Source of the DNA: Alphaproteobacteria bacterium
Lineage (GTDB): Bacteria; Pseudomonadota; Alphaproteobacteria; Caulobacterales; Caulobacteraceae
DNA length: 40,990 nucleotides
Direction of reading: 5' to 3'
NCBI GenBank assembly: GCA_018826515.1
Contig: JAHKAM010000086.1
Span: forward strand, 1-40,990
Part shown: positions 32,797 through 40,186 of the stretch, piece after piece
Layout: every line of letters starts with the position of its first letter
Position numbering within the stretch: the stretch's first letter is position 1
Made by a program: the position numbers and the translations under genes
The notes under the pieces: generated by a model
What the model was told of the DNA's origin: nothing
Seen by the model: only the letters and a program-made list of their open reading frames with translations
The model's database searches: none

Positions 32797-33752
32797 TGGC
32801 GACCCACCCGATCGTTGCCGAGCGCAAGCTGGAGGCCTTGCGGCATGCCCTGGGACCGACGGTCCTCGCCGCTCTAGAGGAGCCGGCAGTGGTGGAGATC
32901 CTCGCCAACCCGGACGGTCGCCTGGTGCTCGACCGGAGCGGGGAGGGGCGTCAGGACACCGGCCAGTCCCTCTCGCCCGAGGCGCGCGAGCGCGCCATCA
33001 AGCTCATCGCCGACTATGTCGGAGAGACGGTGGCGCGCGAGGATCCGCGTCTGTCCGGCGTCCTGCCGGGGACGGGCGAACGGTTCCAGGGATTGCTGCC
33101 CCCGATCGTCGCGGCGCCGGCCTTCTCGATCCGCAAACGCCCCGCAGTGATCTGGGGGCTGGCCGACTATGTCCGCGACGGCGTGATGACGGAGGCCCAG
33201 GCGGACGCGCTGCGACAGGCGGCGGCCGAACGCCGCAATATCCTCATCTCCGGCGGGACCGGCTCGGGCAAGACCACCCTGGCCAATGCGGTGCTGGCCG
33301 AACCCGCCTTCGCCGGAGACCGGGTCTTCCTGATCGAGGATACGCCGGAACTGCAGTGTTCGGCCTGGGACGTGGTCGCGGTGCTGACCCGGCGCGCGCC
33401 GGTCGTCATCGGGGTGGTCGATCTGGTGAGGGACGCGCTGCGGATGCGTCCGGACCGGATCGTGGTGGGCGAAATGCGCGACGGGGCCGCCGCGCTTGAG
33501 ACGCTGAAGAGCTGGAACACCGGCCACCCTGGCGGATTGTCGACGATCCACGCCAATTCGGCCGGGGATGTCCTGCGGCGGGTGGAAGACCTGCTCAGCG
33601 AAGTGGTCGCCCAGCCGCCCCGGCGCGCGATCGCCCAGGCGATAGACCGGATCGTCCACATCCAGCGCACCGCCGTAGGCCGGCGCGTGGAGGCCGTGCT
33701 CGCCGTCGACGGCCTGGAAGACGACCGGTACCTGCTGACGCCGCTCGCGTGA
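32796..33752 (+). CDS. trbB: TrbB, VirB11-type traffic ATPase
   Basis: The predicted protein has 318 residues, near the family length. Its ATG shares one base with the previous stop (TGATG). Walker A ISGGTGSGKTTLANAVL has K159; RVFLIEDTPELQCSA is the Asp box, VGEMRDGAAALETLKSWNTGHPGGLSTIHANSA holds Walker B and His box. It forms the hexameric ATPase at the base of the secretion channel. In usual trb operons trbC follows directly; here 2.7 kb of other DNA lies between. Confidence 0.95.
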   Translation: MATHPIVAERKLEALRHALGPTVLAALEEPAVVEILANPDGRLVLDRSGEGRQDTGQSLSPEARERAIKLIADYVGETVAREDPRLSGVLPGTGERFQGLLPPIVAAPAFSIRKRPAVIWGLADYVRDGVMTEAQADALRQAAAERRNILISGGTGSGKTTLANAVLAEPAFAGDRVFLIEDTPELQCSAWDVVAVLTRRAPVVIGVVDLVRDALRMRPDRIVVGEMRDGAAALETLKSWNTGHPGGLSTIHANSAGDVLRRVEDLLSEVVAQPPRRAIAQAIDRIVHIQRTAVGRRVEAVLAVDGLEDDRYLLTPLA

Positions 33753-33932
33753 GGACAGAGCGCGCCGGCGCTATGCTGCTTCCTGGTGCATCGCTGACAT
33801 CGCGACGCCGGGAGAAGCGCTTCGCCGCCGCGGCCCGTTGATGCCCGGCTCGGCCGGCGGCGCGGTCACGCGCCGGTCCGGTCGGTCAGGAAGGCGATGT
33901 CCAGGCGGGGTCGTCCCGGGCGCAGCGCCGCT

Positions 33933-34308
33933 TTATGACGGCCAGACGGCGCGCAGCCCTTCCACCAGGTGGTCGCGTCGGCCGGGCGCGCGCTGGTCCA
34001 GATTTCGTTGCTTCCAGCGCACCGCCGGCAGGTCGGCGATGCCCGGCAGGCCGATGAGATCCCAATCCGGTTCGCCGGTTTTGAAGCCGACCAGGAATTC
34101 GCGATGGGCGGTCGGCATGTCATCGACGATGATCGTGATGAGGGCTTCCCGCGCGGCGATCAGTTCGTCGAGGCTGACCGGCGCCTGCGTCATGCCGACG
34201 AAGCCTCGCCGGAACTCCTCGGCGATATCCTTGCGGCGCGGGCGCAGCCCTTCGGCCATGGGGCGAGGGTGGCTGATCAGATAGGCGATGTTGGCTTTTC
34301 CAGACCCG
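33933..34308 (-). pseudogene. AbiEii-like nucleotidyltransferase remnant (C-terminal part only)
   Basis: Minus-strand reading from about 34308 to the TAA at 33933 gives YLISHPRPMAEGLRPRRKDI followed by EEFRRGFVGMTQAPVSLDEL and DWDLIGLPGIADLPAVRWKQ. This matches the C-terminal end of the AbiEii/AbiGii toxin family (TglT-like nucleotidyltransferases). The catalytic N-terminal half (GSKALxxxR and its acidic partners) is absent, and the reading frame loses similarity upstream of 34308. No partner AbiEi antitoxin is nearby. A short product from ATG 34259 could still be made. It is best seen as a decayed passenger gene between trbB and trbC. Confidence 0.6.
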
Positions 34309-34310
34309 CT

Positions 34311-34335
34311 GTTTGAGCACCCGGAGTGTTCAAAC
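34311..34335. repeat. Imperfect 10-bp inverted repeat beside the AbiEii remnant
   Basis: GTTTGAGCAC (34311-34320) and GTGTTCAAAC (34326-34335) are inverted with one G-T mismatch and a CCGGA spacer. The AbiEii similarity ends here and no gene lies between it and the Fic gene, so it may mark an insertion or excision junction. The gap 34336-34483 shows nothing else. Confidence 0.4.
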
Positions 34336-34483
34336 TCCCGTATTGCCAAACGACCAGCCTTGGAACCTTGGCCGGGTCTGGGGAGAAGGGATGAAGACAA
34401 AAGTCCAATCATGCTGCCGCAAGGCGGCGTCGCCATCAGCTGGCCTGATCTCGCGCGGCGACCCGGCTCCGCGTCCGTGATCG

Positions 34484-35710
34484 CTAGGCGTAGAGGCGTG
34501 GAAACAGGACGTCGAGCGTATCGGCGGGGAAGCGAAGCGAGACGGGTCCTTTCGGCGTATCGGACACGAGGAGCTGGCGTTCCGTCAGTTCCTTGAGGAT
34601 GCGCCGGGCGCTGCGTTCGGGAAGGCGGGTCACGCGCTCGGCCTCGCCGCGGTCGAGTTCCCCCCGGATGAGGGTTTCCTGAAGCAGGGCGTTGGCCTCC
34701 GCCGGGAGACCCGAGATCAGAACATATTTCGTGAGGCGGTCGGACAGGCCGTTCAGTTCGAACAATTCTCCCATGTACCGGACCTGCTCGAGACAAACCT
34801 CCAGGAACCAGGCGGTGAAGGACTCGAGTTGAGTCAGGGACAGATGCCCCCTCCCGTCACGGTCCCCGCGGCGGACCTCGTCGGCTCGCGCCATGTGACG
34901 CTTGTACTCGGTCCGTCCTTCCGGTCCCGGATCAAGGCCCCGAGCCAGTCCCCGCGAGATCGACCACAGTCCGTGAGCTCCGATTCCGGCTTCATGCGCC
35001 ATGGCGTGACTCATCAGCCGTCCAACGCGGCCGTTGCCGTCGGGAAACGGATGGATCCAGGCAAACCTGTGGTGGGCGGTGGCCATCGCGACGATCCGGC
35101 TGGACCGGCCCGGGCCCACGCTGATCAGCTCCTCTCCGGGCGCCGGCTGGAAGGCGAACCGGCGATGGAAATGGGCCATGAACGCCGGCACCTGCTCGGA
35201 GGCGGGCGGGAGATGATCGCCCACCTCGACATCCTGGTCGGCGCCACGGCGCCATTCTCCGGGCGTCATGAGGAAGGTATGGCGAGCCCCCTTGATGGTC
35301 AGCATGGCCTCGGACGCATCCGCATAGAAGTCACGGTGAAGACGCTGCAGGAATGCGGGATTCGCGGGATCGGGGAGCATGTGCTCGGCGGCTAGGCGAT
35401 CGATCTCCTGCTGAACGCGATAGTGGGCGACCGCCTCCGCCTGGAGATCCCGCTTGTCCGCATCGGAGACCCCGGCCAGCGCCCTTTCGATATCCCGGGG
35501 ACGGGTGTTATGGCCTTCGATCAGGTTGCTGTAATAGGTGTTCATGATCCGGACGAGATCGGCCAGGTGACGCGCGGTCTTCGGATGGAGGCCCACGCCG
35601 AGCTCCGCCGACCGCGCGGCGAGGTCGGCGACGAGATCGGCGATCCTCGCCGGGAGCGTTTCGAGACGAGCGGGCTCGATACGGGTTGGAGACTCGGGAA
35701 CTTCTGGCAT
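34484..35710 (-). CDS. Fic-domain AMP-transferase-like protein, class II-type
   Basis: The predicted protein has 408 residues from ATG 35710 (ATG 35749 is an alternative). The Fic core motif HPFPDGNGRVGR is at 220-231 with catalytic H220. The N-terminal inhibitory motif SNLIEG (61-66, pattern S-x-x-x-E-G) marks a self-inhibited Fic protein of the type that is usually off. The C-terminal part is winged-helix-like (LIRGELDRGEAERVTRLPERSARRILKELTERQLL), common in Fic proteins of this length. It is transcribed against the trb operon and sits between trbB and trbC with the AbiEii remnant. It could be a toxin, a defence gene, or a modifier of host proteins; no antitoxin is identified. Confidence 0.85.
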   Translation of the reverse strand: MPEVPESPTRIEPARLETLPARIADLVADLAARSAELGVGLHPKTARHLADLVRIMNTYYSNLIEGHNTRPRDIERALAGVSDADKRDLQAEAVAHYRVQQEIDRLAAEHMLPDPANPAFLQRLHRDFYADASEAMLTIKGARHTFLMTPGEWRRGADQDVEVGDHLPPASEQVPAFMAHFHRRFAFQPAPGEELISVGPGRSSRIVAMATAHHRFAWIHPFPDGNGRVGRLMSHAMAHEAGIGAHGLWSISRGLARGLDPGPEGRTEYKRHMARADEVRRGDRDGRGHLSLTQLESFTAWFLEVCLEQVRYMGELFELNGLSDRLTKYVLISGLPAEANALLQETLIRGELDRGEAERVTRLPERSARRILKELTERQLLVSDTPKGPVSLRFPADTLDVLFPRLYA

Positions 35711-35712
35711 TT

Positions 35713-35844
35713 TGGCCGATCTTTCCGCGCGGAGGGACCCGCCATCCATATCCCGGCAGTGTCTATAATGTAAGGCGTTTGAGGCTACAGAAGGTTCCGC
35801 CTTGCCAGTTTGGCCGATCTTCTGGCCGATCTTCTGGCCGATCA
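35713..35844. repeat. TGGCCGATCTTC repeats upstream of the Fic gene
   Basis: Three head-to-tail copies of a 12-bp unit occur at 35811-35822, 35823-35834 and 35835-35844 (last copy ends in A), plus one separate copy at 35713-35724 (last base T) right before the Fic start. On the minus strand, read in one frame, they encode repeated IGQK, so an upstream extension of the Fic gene is possible. Equally they may be operator sites. Confidence 0.6.
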
Positions 35845-36254
35845 TTGACGCGGTCGGCAGGGTTAAGGCGATCAATCGGAACGTCTGCAGACGGCCGACC
35901 ACGGCTTTGGGCAATGGATCGCCGGGACCGGGGTCGTTCTGGGCCGGCCGTCGCCAGGCCCAGCCGGGGAATATGGCGCGCGCAGCCCTGCGTGTTCCCC
36001 CGCGCGCCGAACTGCCGCTTCCGAACGCCGGGAGGACCAGGCGCACGGTCAGGGCTGCGCCCGACGCCATCGACAACAGGGAGGCCCGCGAATCGACACC
36101 GTGGTTCGCGCCTCTGTGAAGCGCGCGGATCCGAAGGCGGGGTCCCCCTTGAAGGGACGGCCCGATCGCCGGGACCGGCTGTTCTGAACCGTCGATATCG
36201 GAAGGGAGGCCGGCCAAAGTCCGGCGCTGCCGAGGTTTGGTCAAACGTCGCCGA

Positions 36255-36350
36255 AAGTCGTCGGACGGGTCGGGAAAGGTCATGGCCACGACCCTGGCAA
36301 AGTCGTTTGCCGAGTTAAACCAAGTCGTCAGCAAGTCGCATACAAGTCGT
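36255..36350 (+). repeat. Helically phased AAGTCGT direct repeats
   Basis: AAGTCGT occurs at 36255, 36300, 36322 and 36344 and AAGTCGC at 36333. The steps are 45, 22, 11 and 11 bases, near whole turns of DNA, so the copies face one side of the helix. This suits cooperative binding of a regulator. Confidence 0.6.
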
Positions 36351-36357
36351 TGAAATT

Positions 36358-36379
36358 ATTTGATCAAATGACGTTGACA
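36358..36379 (+). promoter_or_regulatory. Palindrome and -35-like element upstream of trbC
   Basis: ATTTGATCAAAT (36358-36369) is a perfect 12-bp palindrome; TTGACA (36374-36379) is a perfect -35 box, but no good -10 box is found 16-18 bases later. The pair lies just after the phased repeats and 70 bases before trbC. Confidence 0.45.
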
Positions 36380-36448
36380 GGCGGGGATTTTATCTGCTTG
36401 CAATGAGTCGCGGCGCGGTGACCTGCGCTGAAACAAAGGAAGCAGATC

Positions 36449-36769
36449 ATGCAATGGAGACTTGGGCGCCGCCTGTTCGGCGCAGCGATGACGTGCGGCC
36501 TGATGCTGGCCGGACCGGCCCTGGCGGGAGGCTCCGGCATGCCGTGGGAAGGGCCGCTGCAGCAGGTGGTGCAGTCGATCACCGGACCGGTGGTCCAGGC
36601 CGCCGCCGTCGTGGCCGTGGTCGTCTTCGGCGCCGGCATCGCCATGAGCGAGAACGGCTCCTCGATGCGGCGCGGCCTGGGCATCATGTTCGGCCTGTCG
36701 ATCGCTTTCGCGGCCTCGACCTTCTTCCTCGACTTCTTCGGCTTCGCCGGCGGCGCGGAGATCGGGTGA
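36449..36769 (+). CDS. trbC: TrbC, pilin-like subunit
   Basis: The predicted protein has 106 residues from ATG 36449 behind AAGGAAGC. A signal-peptide-like N-terminus (RLFGAAMTCGLMLAGPALAGGSG) is followed by two membrane segments, VVQAAAVVAVVVFGAGIAM and GIMFGLSIAFAASTFFLDFF, the layout of the VirB2-like pilin TrbC. It should form the transfer pilus. Its stop shares one base with the trbD start. Confidence 0.85.
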   Translation: MQWRLGRRLFGAAMTCGLMLAGPALAGGSGMPWEGPLQQVVQSITGPVVQAAAVVAVVVFGAGIAMSENGSSMRRGLGIMFGLSIAFAASTFFLDFFGFAGGAEIG

Positions 36770-37032
36770 TGGACCCGCGGCCGGACGGGTGGGAGCTGCC
36801 GGTGGCCCAGGCCCTGGCCGAACCGGTGCTGATGGCCGGCATGCCGCGCGACTACGCCATCGCTATGGGCACGATCGCCCTGGTGCTGGGCCTGGCGCTG
36901 CGGATCTGGTGGCTGGGCCTGCTGTGGTGGGCTGTCGCCCATGCGATCGGCCTGTGGGCGGCGCGGTCCGACCGACGGTTCTTCGATGTTCTGCGTCGGC
37001 ATCTGGCGATGCCGGGTCATCTGGACGGGTAA
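36769..37032 (+). CDS. trbD: TrbD, VirB3-like inner membrane protein
   Basis: The predicted protein has 87 residues from ATG 36769. Two adjacent hydrophobic segments, AIAMGTIALVLGLALRI and WLGLLWWAVAHAIGLWA, are typical of VirB3/TrbD, and the motif EPVLMAGMPRDYAI is shared by the family. It works with TrbE. The spacer to trbE is six bases. Confidence 0.85.
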   Translation: MDPRPDGWELPVAQALAEPVLMAGMPRDYAIAMGTIALVLGLALRIWWLGLLWWAVAHAIGLWAARSDRRFFDVLRRHLAMPGHLDG

Positions 37033-37038
37033 GGCGCA

Positions 37039-39477
37039 ATGCGGTTCCTCGACGAACATCGCCGCCGTCCCGCCGCCCTGGCCGACCACCTGCCCTGGGC
37101 CGCGCTGGTCGCGCCCGGGGTGGTCCTGAACAAGGATGGGTCCTTCCTGGCGGCCTTCCGGTTTCGCGGGCCCGACCTGGAGTCTTCGACCGAGGACGAG
37201 CTGATGGCGGTGCGCGCCCGGCTCAACAATGCCCTGAAGCGGCTGGGATCGGGCTGGTGTCTGCACATGGAGGCGCGCCGCCGTCCCGCGACGGCCTATC
37301 CGGAGAGCGCCTTCGACCTCGAGGTCGCCTGGCTGCTCGACGCGGAACGACGCAGCCGCTTCGAGACCGCCGATCCCGCCTTCGAGACGGACTTCCGGCT
37401 GGCCCTGACCTGGTTGCCGCCCGCCGACGAAACCCGCCGCATGGAGCGCTGGCTGTTCGACGGTCTGGCCAGGGGCGGCCACGACTGGCGGCTGTCGCTG
37501 GCGGCTTTCGGCCGCGAGGCCGATACGACGCTCGACCTGTTGTCCGACGCCCTGCCGGAGATCGAACGGCTTGATGACGCGGACCTTCTGACCTGGCTGC
37601 ATGACAGCGTCTCGCCCCGGGCCTTCGCGGTCCGGCCGCTGGAGACGCCGATGTTCCTCGACGCCTGGCTCGCCGACGCCGGCCTGACGGGCGGGGTCGC
37701 GCCCCGTCTCGGCGACCGCTGGCTCAAGGTGGTCTCGGTGCGGGGCCTGCCGTCGGCGACCCGGCCCGGACTGCTCGATGCGCTCGGCGCCCTGCCGTTC
37801 GAATACCGCTGGACGGCGCGCTGGATCGGCCTCGACAAGCCCGAGGCCGAGCGGGAGATCGTCAAACTGAGGAAGCGCTGGTTCGCCAAGCGCAAGGGCG
37901 TCGGCGTCCTGTTGCGCGAGGCCATCACCAAGGAGGAGGTGCCGCTTCTCGATACGGATGCGGCGTCCAAGACCGAAGAGTGCGACGGCGCCCTCGCGGC
38001 GCTCGGCGCGGAGTCCTGCGCCTTCGGCTATCTGACTTTGACGGTCACCGTTCTGGACGCCAGCGAGGCGGGGGCGGCGGCCAAGGCCCGCGCGATCGAG
38101 GCGGCGCTGAACGCGCAGGGGCTGGTGGCCCGGATCGAGGATCTCAATGCGGTGGAGGCCTGGCTGGGCTCTCTGCCCGGCGAGCCCTATGCCGACGTGC
38201 GTCGGCCCTTGGTCTCGACTCTGAACCTGGCCGATCTGCTGCCGGTTTCCGCCGTCTGGGCGGGGCCGGCCGGGGACGCCAACCTGGACGGGCCGCCGCT
38301 GGCGACGGCGCGCACGACCGGCGCGACGCCGTTCCGGCTGGTGCTGCATGTCGGCGACGTCGGCCACGCCATGGTCGTCGGGCCGACCGGATCGGGCAAG
38401 AGCGCCCTGCTGTCCTTCCTGGCGCTGCAATGGTTCCGCTATCGGGACGCCCGGGTGGTCTTCTTCGACAAGGGCCGGTCGGCGCGCGCGGCGACGCTGG
38501 CGGCCGGCGGCCGCTGGCGGGCGCTGGAGCCCGGGGCGCGGTTTTCGCTCCAGCCGCTGGCCCGGATCGACCGGGAGGACGAGCGGGCCTGGGCCGCGGA
38601 ATGGATCGCCGAGACCGTGCGCCTGGCGGGGCTGGAGCCGGTCCCCCGGGTGAGGGAAGAGATCTGGGTGGCGCTGTCGGCGCTCTCTGAGGCGCCGGTC
38701 GCGCAGCGGACGCTGACGGTGTTCTGCGCCCTGGTTCAGGACAAGGCGGTCGCCGCCGCCCTGGAGCCCTTGACCCTGAAGGGCCCGCACGGCGCGCTGC
38801 TGGACGGGGCGGGCGAGACCCTGGCGCCCACGCGGTTCGACACCTTCGAGCTGGAGACCCTGATGGGGACCCCGTCGGCCGTGGCGCCGGTGCTCTCAGC
38901 CCTCTTCCACCATCTCGAACAGGGCTTCGACGGCCGGCCGACCCTGTTGGTCCTCGACGAAGCCTGGTTGTTCCTCGGCGAGACCGCCTTCGCGGCCCGG
39001 ATACGGGAATGGCTGAAGACACTGCGCAAGAAGCGGGTCTGCGTGGTGTTCGCCACCCAGAGCCTGGACGACGTGGCGGCCTCCTCGATCGCGGCCAGTC
39101 TGATCGAGAGCTGCCCGACCCAGGTCTTCCTGCCCAATCCCCGCGCCCTGGAGCCGTCGTCCGCCGAACTCTACCGGGGCTTCGGCCTGAACCGGCGCCA
39201 GCTTGAGCTGATCGCCTTCGCCACGCCCAAGCGGGCCTACTACTGGCGCCAGCCGCGCGGCCGGCGGCTGTTCGATCTGCGTCTGACCGGCGTGGCCCTC
39301 GCCCTGTGCGGCTCGAGCGCGCCGGAAGACCAGACCCTGATCGACTCCCTCCTGGAGCGATCGGGACCTGACGACGGTCGACCGGGCGGCTTCGCCCGCG
39401 ATTTCCTCAAAGCCAAGGGAGTGCAAAATGTGGATTCCGTTTTCGACGCCTTCGCCGGCCCGCTCGCGGCCGAATAG
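37039..39477 (+). CDS. trbE: TrbE, VirB4-type conjugation ATPase
   Basis: The predicted protein has 812 residues. Walker A MVVGPTGSGKSALLSFL has K454 and Walker B LLVLDEAWLFLG has D640/E641; RVCVVFATQSLDDVAAS is the family Gln-containing motif. It is the largest energy subunit of the mating channel, on the cytoplasmic face. The trbJ gene starts inside its 3' end, 50 bases before the stop. Confidence 0.95.
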   Translation: MRFLDEHRRRPAALADHLPWAALVAPGVVLNKDGSFLAAFRFRGPDLESSTEDELMAVRARLNNALKRLGSGWCLHMEARRRPATAYPESAFDLEVAWLLDAERRSRFETADPAFETDFRLALTWLPPADETRRMERWLFDGLARGGHDWRLSLAAFGREADTTLDLLSDALPEIERLDDADLLTWLHDSVSPRAFAVRPLETPMFLDAWLADAGLTGGVAPRLGDRWLKVVSVRGLPSATRPGLLDALGALPFEYRWTARWIGLDKPEAEREIVKLRKRWFAKRKGVGVLLREAITKEEVPLLDTDAASKTEECDGALAALGAESCAFGYLTLTVTVLDASEAGAAAKARAIEAALNAQGLVARIEDLNAVEAWLGSLPGEPYADVRRPLVSTLNLADLLPVSAVWAGPAGDANLDGPPLATARTTGATPFRLVLHVGDVGHAMVVGPTGSGKSALLSFLALQWFRYRDARVVFFDKGRSARAATLAAGGRWRALEPGARFSLQPLARIDREDERAWAAEWIAETVRLAGLEPVPRVREEIWVALSALSEAPVAQRTLTVFCALVQDKAVAAALEPLTLKGPHGALLDGAGETLAPTRFDTFELETLMGTPSAVAPVLSALFHHLEQGFDGRPTLLVLDEAWLFLGETAFAARIREWLKTLRKKRVCVVFATQSLDDVAASSIAASLIESCPTQVFLPNPRALEPSSAELYRGFGLNRRQLELIAFATPKRAYYWRQPRGRRLFDLRLTGVALALCGSSAPEDQTLIDSLLERSGPDDGRPGGFARDFLKAKGVQNVDSVFDAFAGPLAAE

Positions 39478-40174
39478 GTCCATCCAGATCGTCGCCGTCG
39501 GCCTCGTCGCCGTCAGCCTGCTGGGCGCCACGCCGGCGCCGGCCCAGCAGGTGGTGTTCGACCCGCGCAATCACATCGAAAATGCGCTGCAGGCGGCGCG
39601 TCAGCTCGAGAGCCTCGCCAACGAGGCGCGCAGTCTGGCGGCCTCGCCCTACAGCCACCTGACGCAATCCAGCCAGTCGCTGCGGGACATGGCCGAGCTG
39701 GCGCGGACGGCGCGCGGGATCGCCAGCTCGGTCAGCGGTCTGGAGCAGCAGTTCCGGCGTTTGTACCCCGACGATCTGTCCGGCTCGGACATGCTGAGCC
39801 TGCTGGAGCAGGGCGAGGCGCGCACGGCCAACGCCCGGCGCACCGCCGAGGACGTGGCGCGGACGGCCGCCGAGCTGGAACGGCTGGGGCAGGGCCGGTC
39901 GCAGAGGCTGGCCGGGGCGCTCTCCGCCAGCCAGGCGGCGACCGGCCAGACGGCGGCGGTCCAGTCGTCCAACCAGCTTCTGGCCGTGCTGGCCGAAGAC
40001 CTGGCGGCGCTGCGCACCATCATGCTGGCCCAGTCCCGGCTGATGGCCGAGGCCACGGCGCGCGACGCGGCGGACCGCGCCTCCGGAGACGCCGCCCGGC
40101 GCCAGCGGTGGGGCCGTCAGGCCGCCGCGCCGGCCGCGCCGCGCTTCGATCCCTTGTCTCACGCGAACGACTGA
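39428..40174 (+). CDS. trbJ: TrbJ, VirB5-like periplasmic protein
   Basis: The predicted protein has 248 residues from ATG 39428 behind AAGGGAG. The signal peptide (SIQIVAVGLVAVSLLGATPAPAQQ) ends near residue 41. The rest is a coiled-coil-rich helical protein (IENALQAARQLESLANEARSL; ARTAAELERLGQGRSQRL), as for TrbJ/VirB5, which localises to the pilus tip or periplasm. It overlaps trbE by 50 bases in another frame. TrbK, an entry-exclusion lipoprotein that often follows, is not present. Confidence 0.85.
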   Translation: MWIPFSTPSPARSRPNRSIQIVAVGLVAVSLLGATPAPAQQVVFDPRNHIENALQAARQLESLANEARSLAASPYSHLTQSSQSLRDMAELARTARGIASSVSGLEQQFRRLYPDDLSGSDMLSLLEQGEARTANARRTAEDVARTAAELERLGQGRSQRLAGALSASQAATGQTAAVQSSNQLLAVLAEDLAALRTIMLAQSRLMAEATARDAADRASGDAARRQRWGRQAAAPAAPRFDPLSHAND

Positions 40175-40186
40175 GGGAGCGGGGCG

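Larger units (their letters stand above)
35846..36448. other. Intergenic region between the Fic gene and trbC
   Basis: About 600 bases without a convincing gene. It holds phased AAGTCGT repeats, a 12-bp palindrome and a TTGACA element near 36375. Frames such as plus 35802-36119 and a 23-residue frame at 36282-36353 are not supported by known motifs. Downstream, GGAAG precedes trbC. The region probably supplies a promoter for the part of the trb operon cut off from trbB. Confidence 0.5.

Noticed and set aside
35802..36119. Plus-strand 105-residue frame after the Fic upstream repeats
   Set aside because: The start is made of repeat-derived PIFWPIFW and the rest is low-complexity; no domain seen.
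36282..36353. 23-residue frame overlapping the AAGTCGT repeats
   Set aside because: Its codons are largely the repeats themselves and the ribosome site is poorly spaced; more likely regulatory DNA.
36364..38790. Minus-strand 808-codon frame opposite trbC, trbD and trbE
   Set aside because: Low-complexity Arg/Gln/Gly product and directly antisense to clear trb genes.
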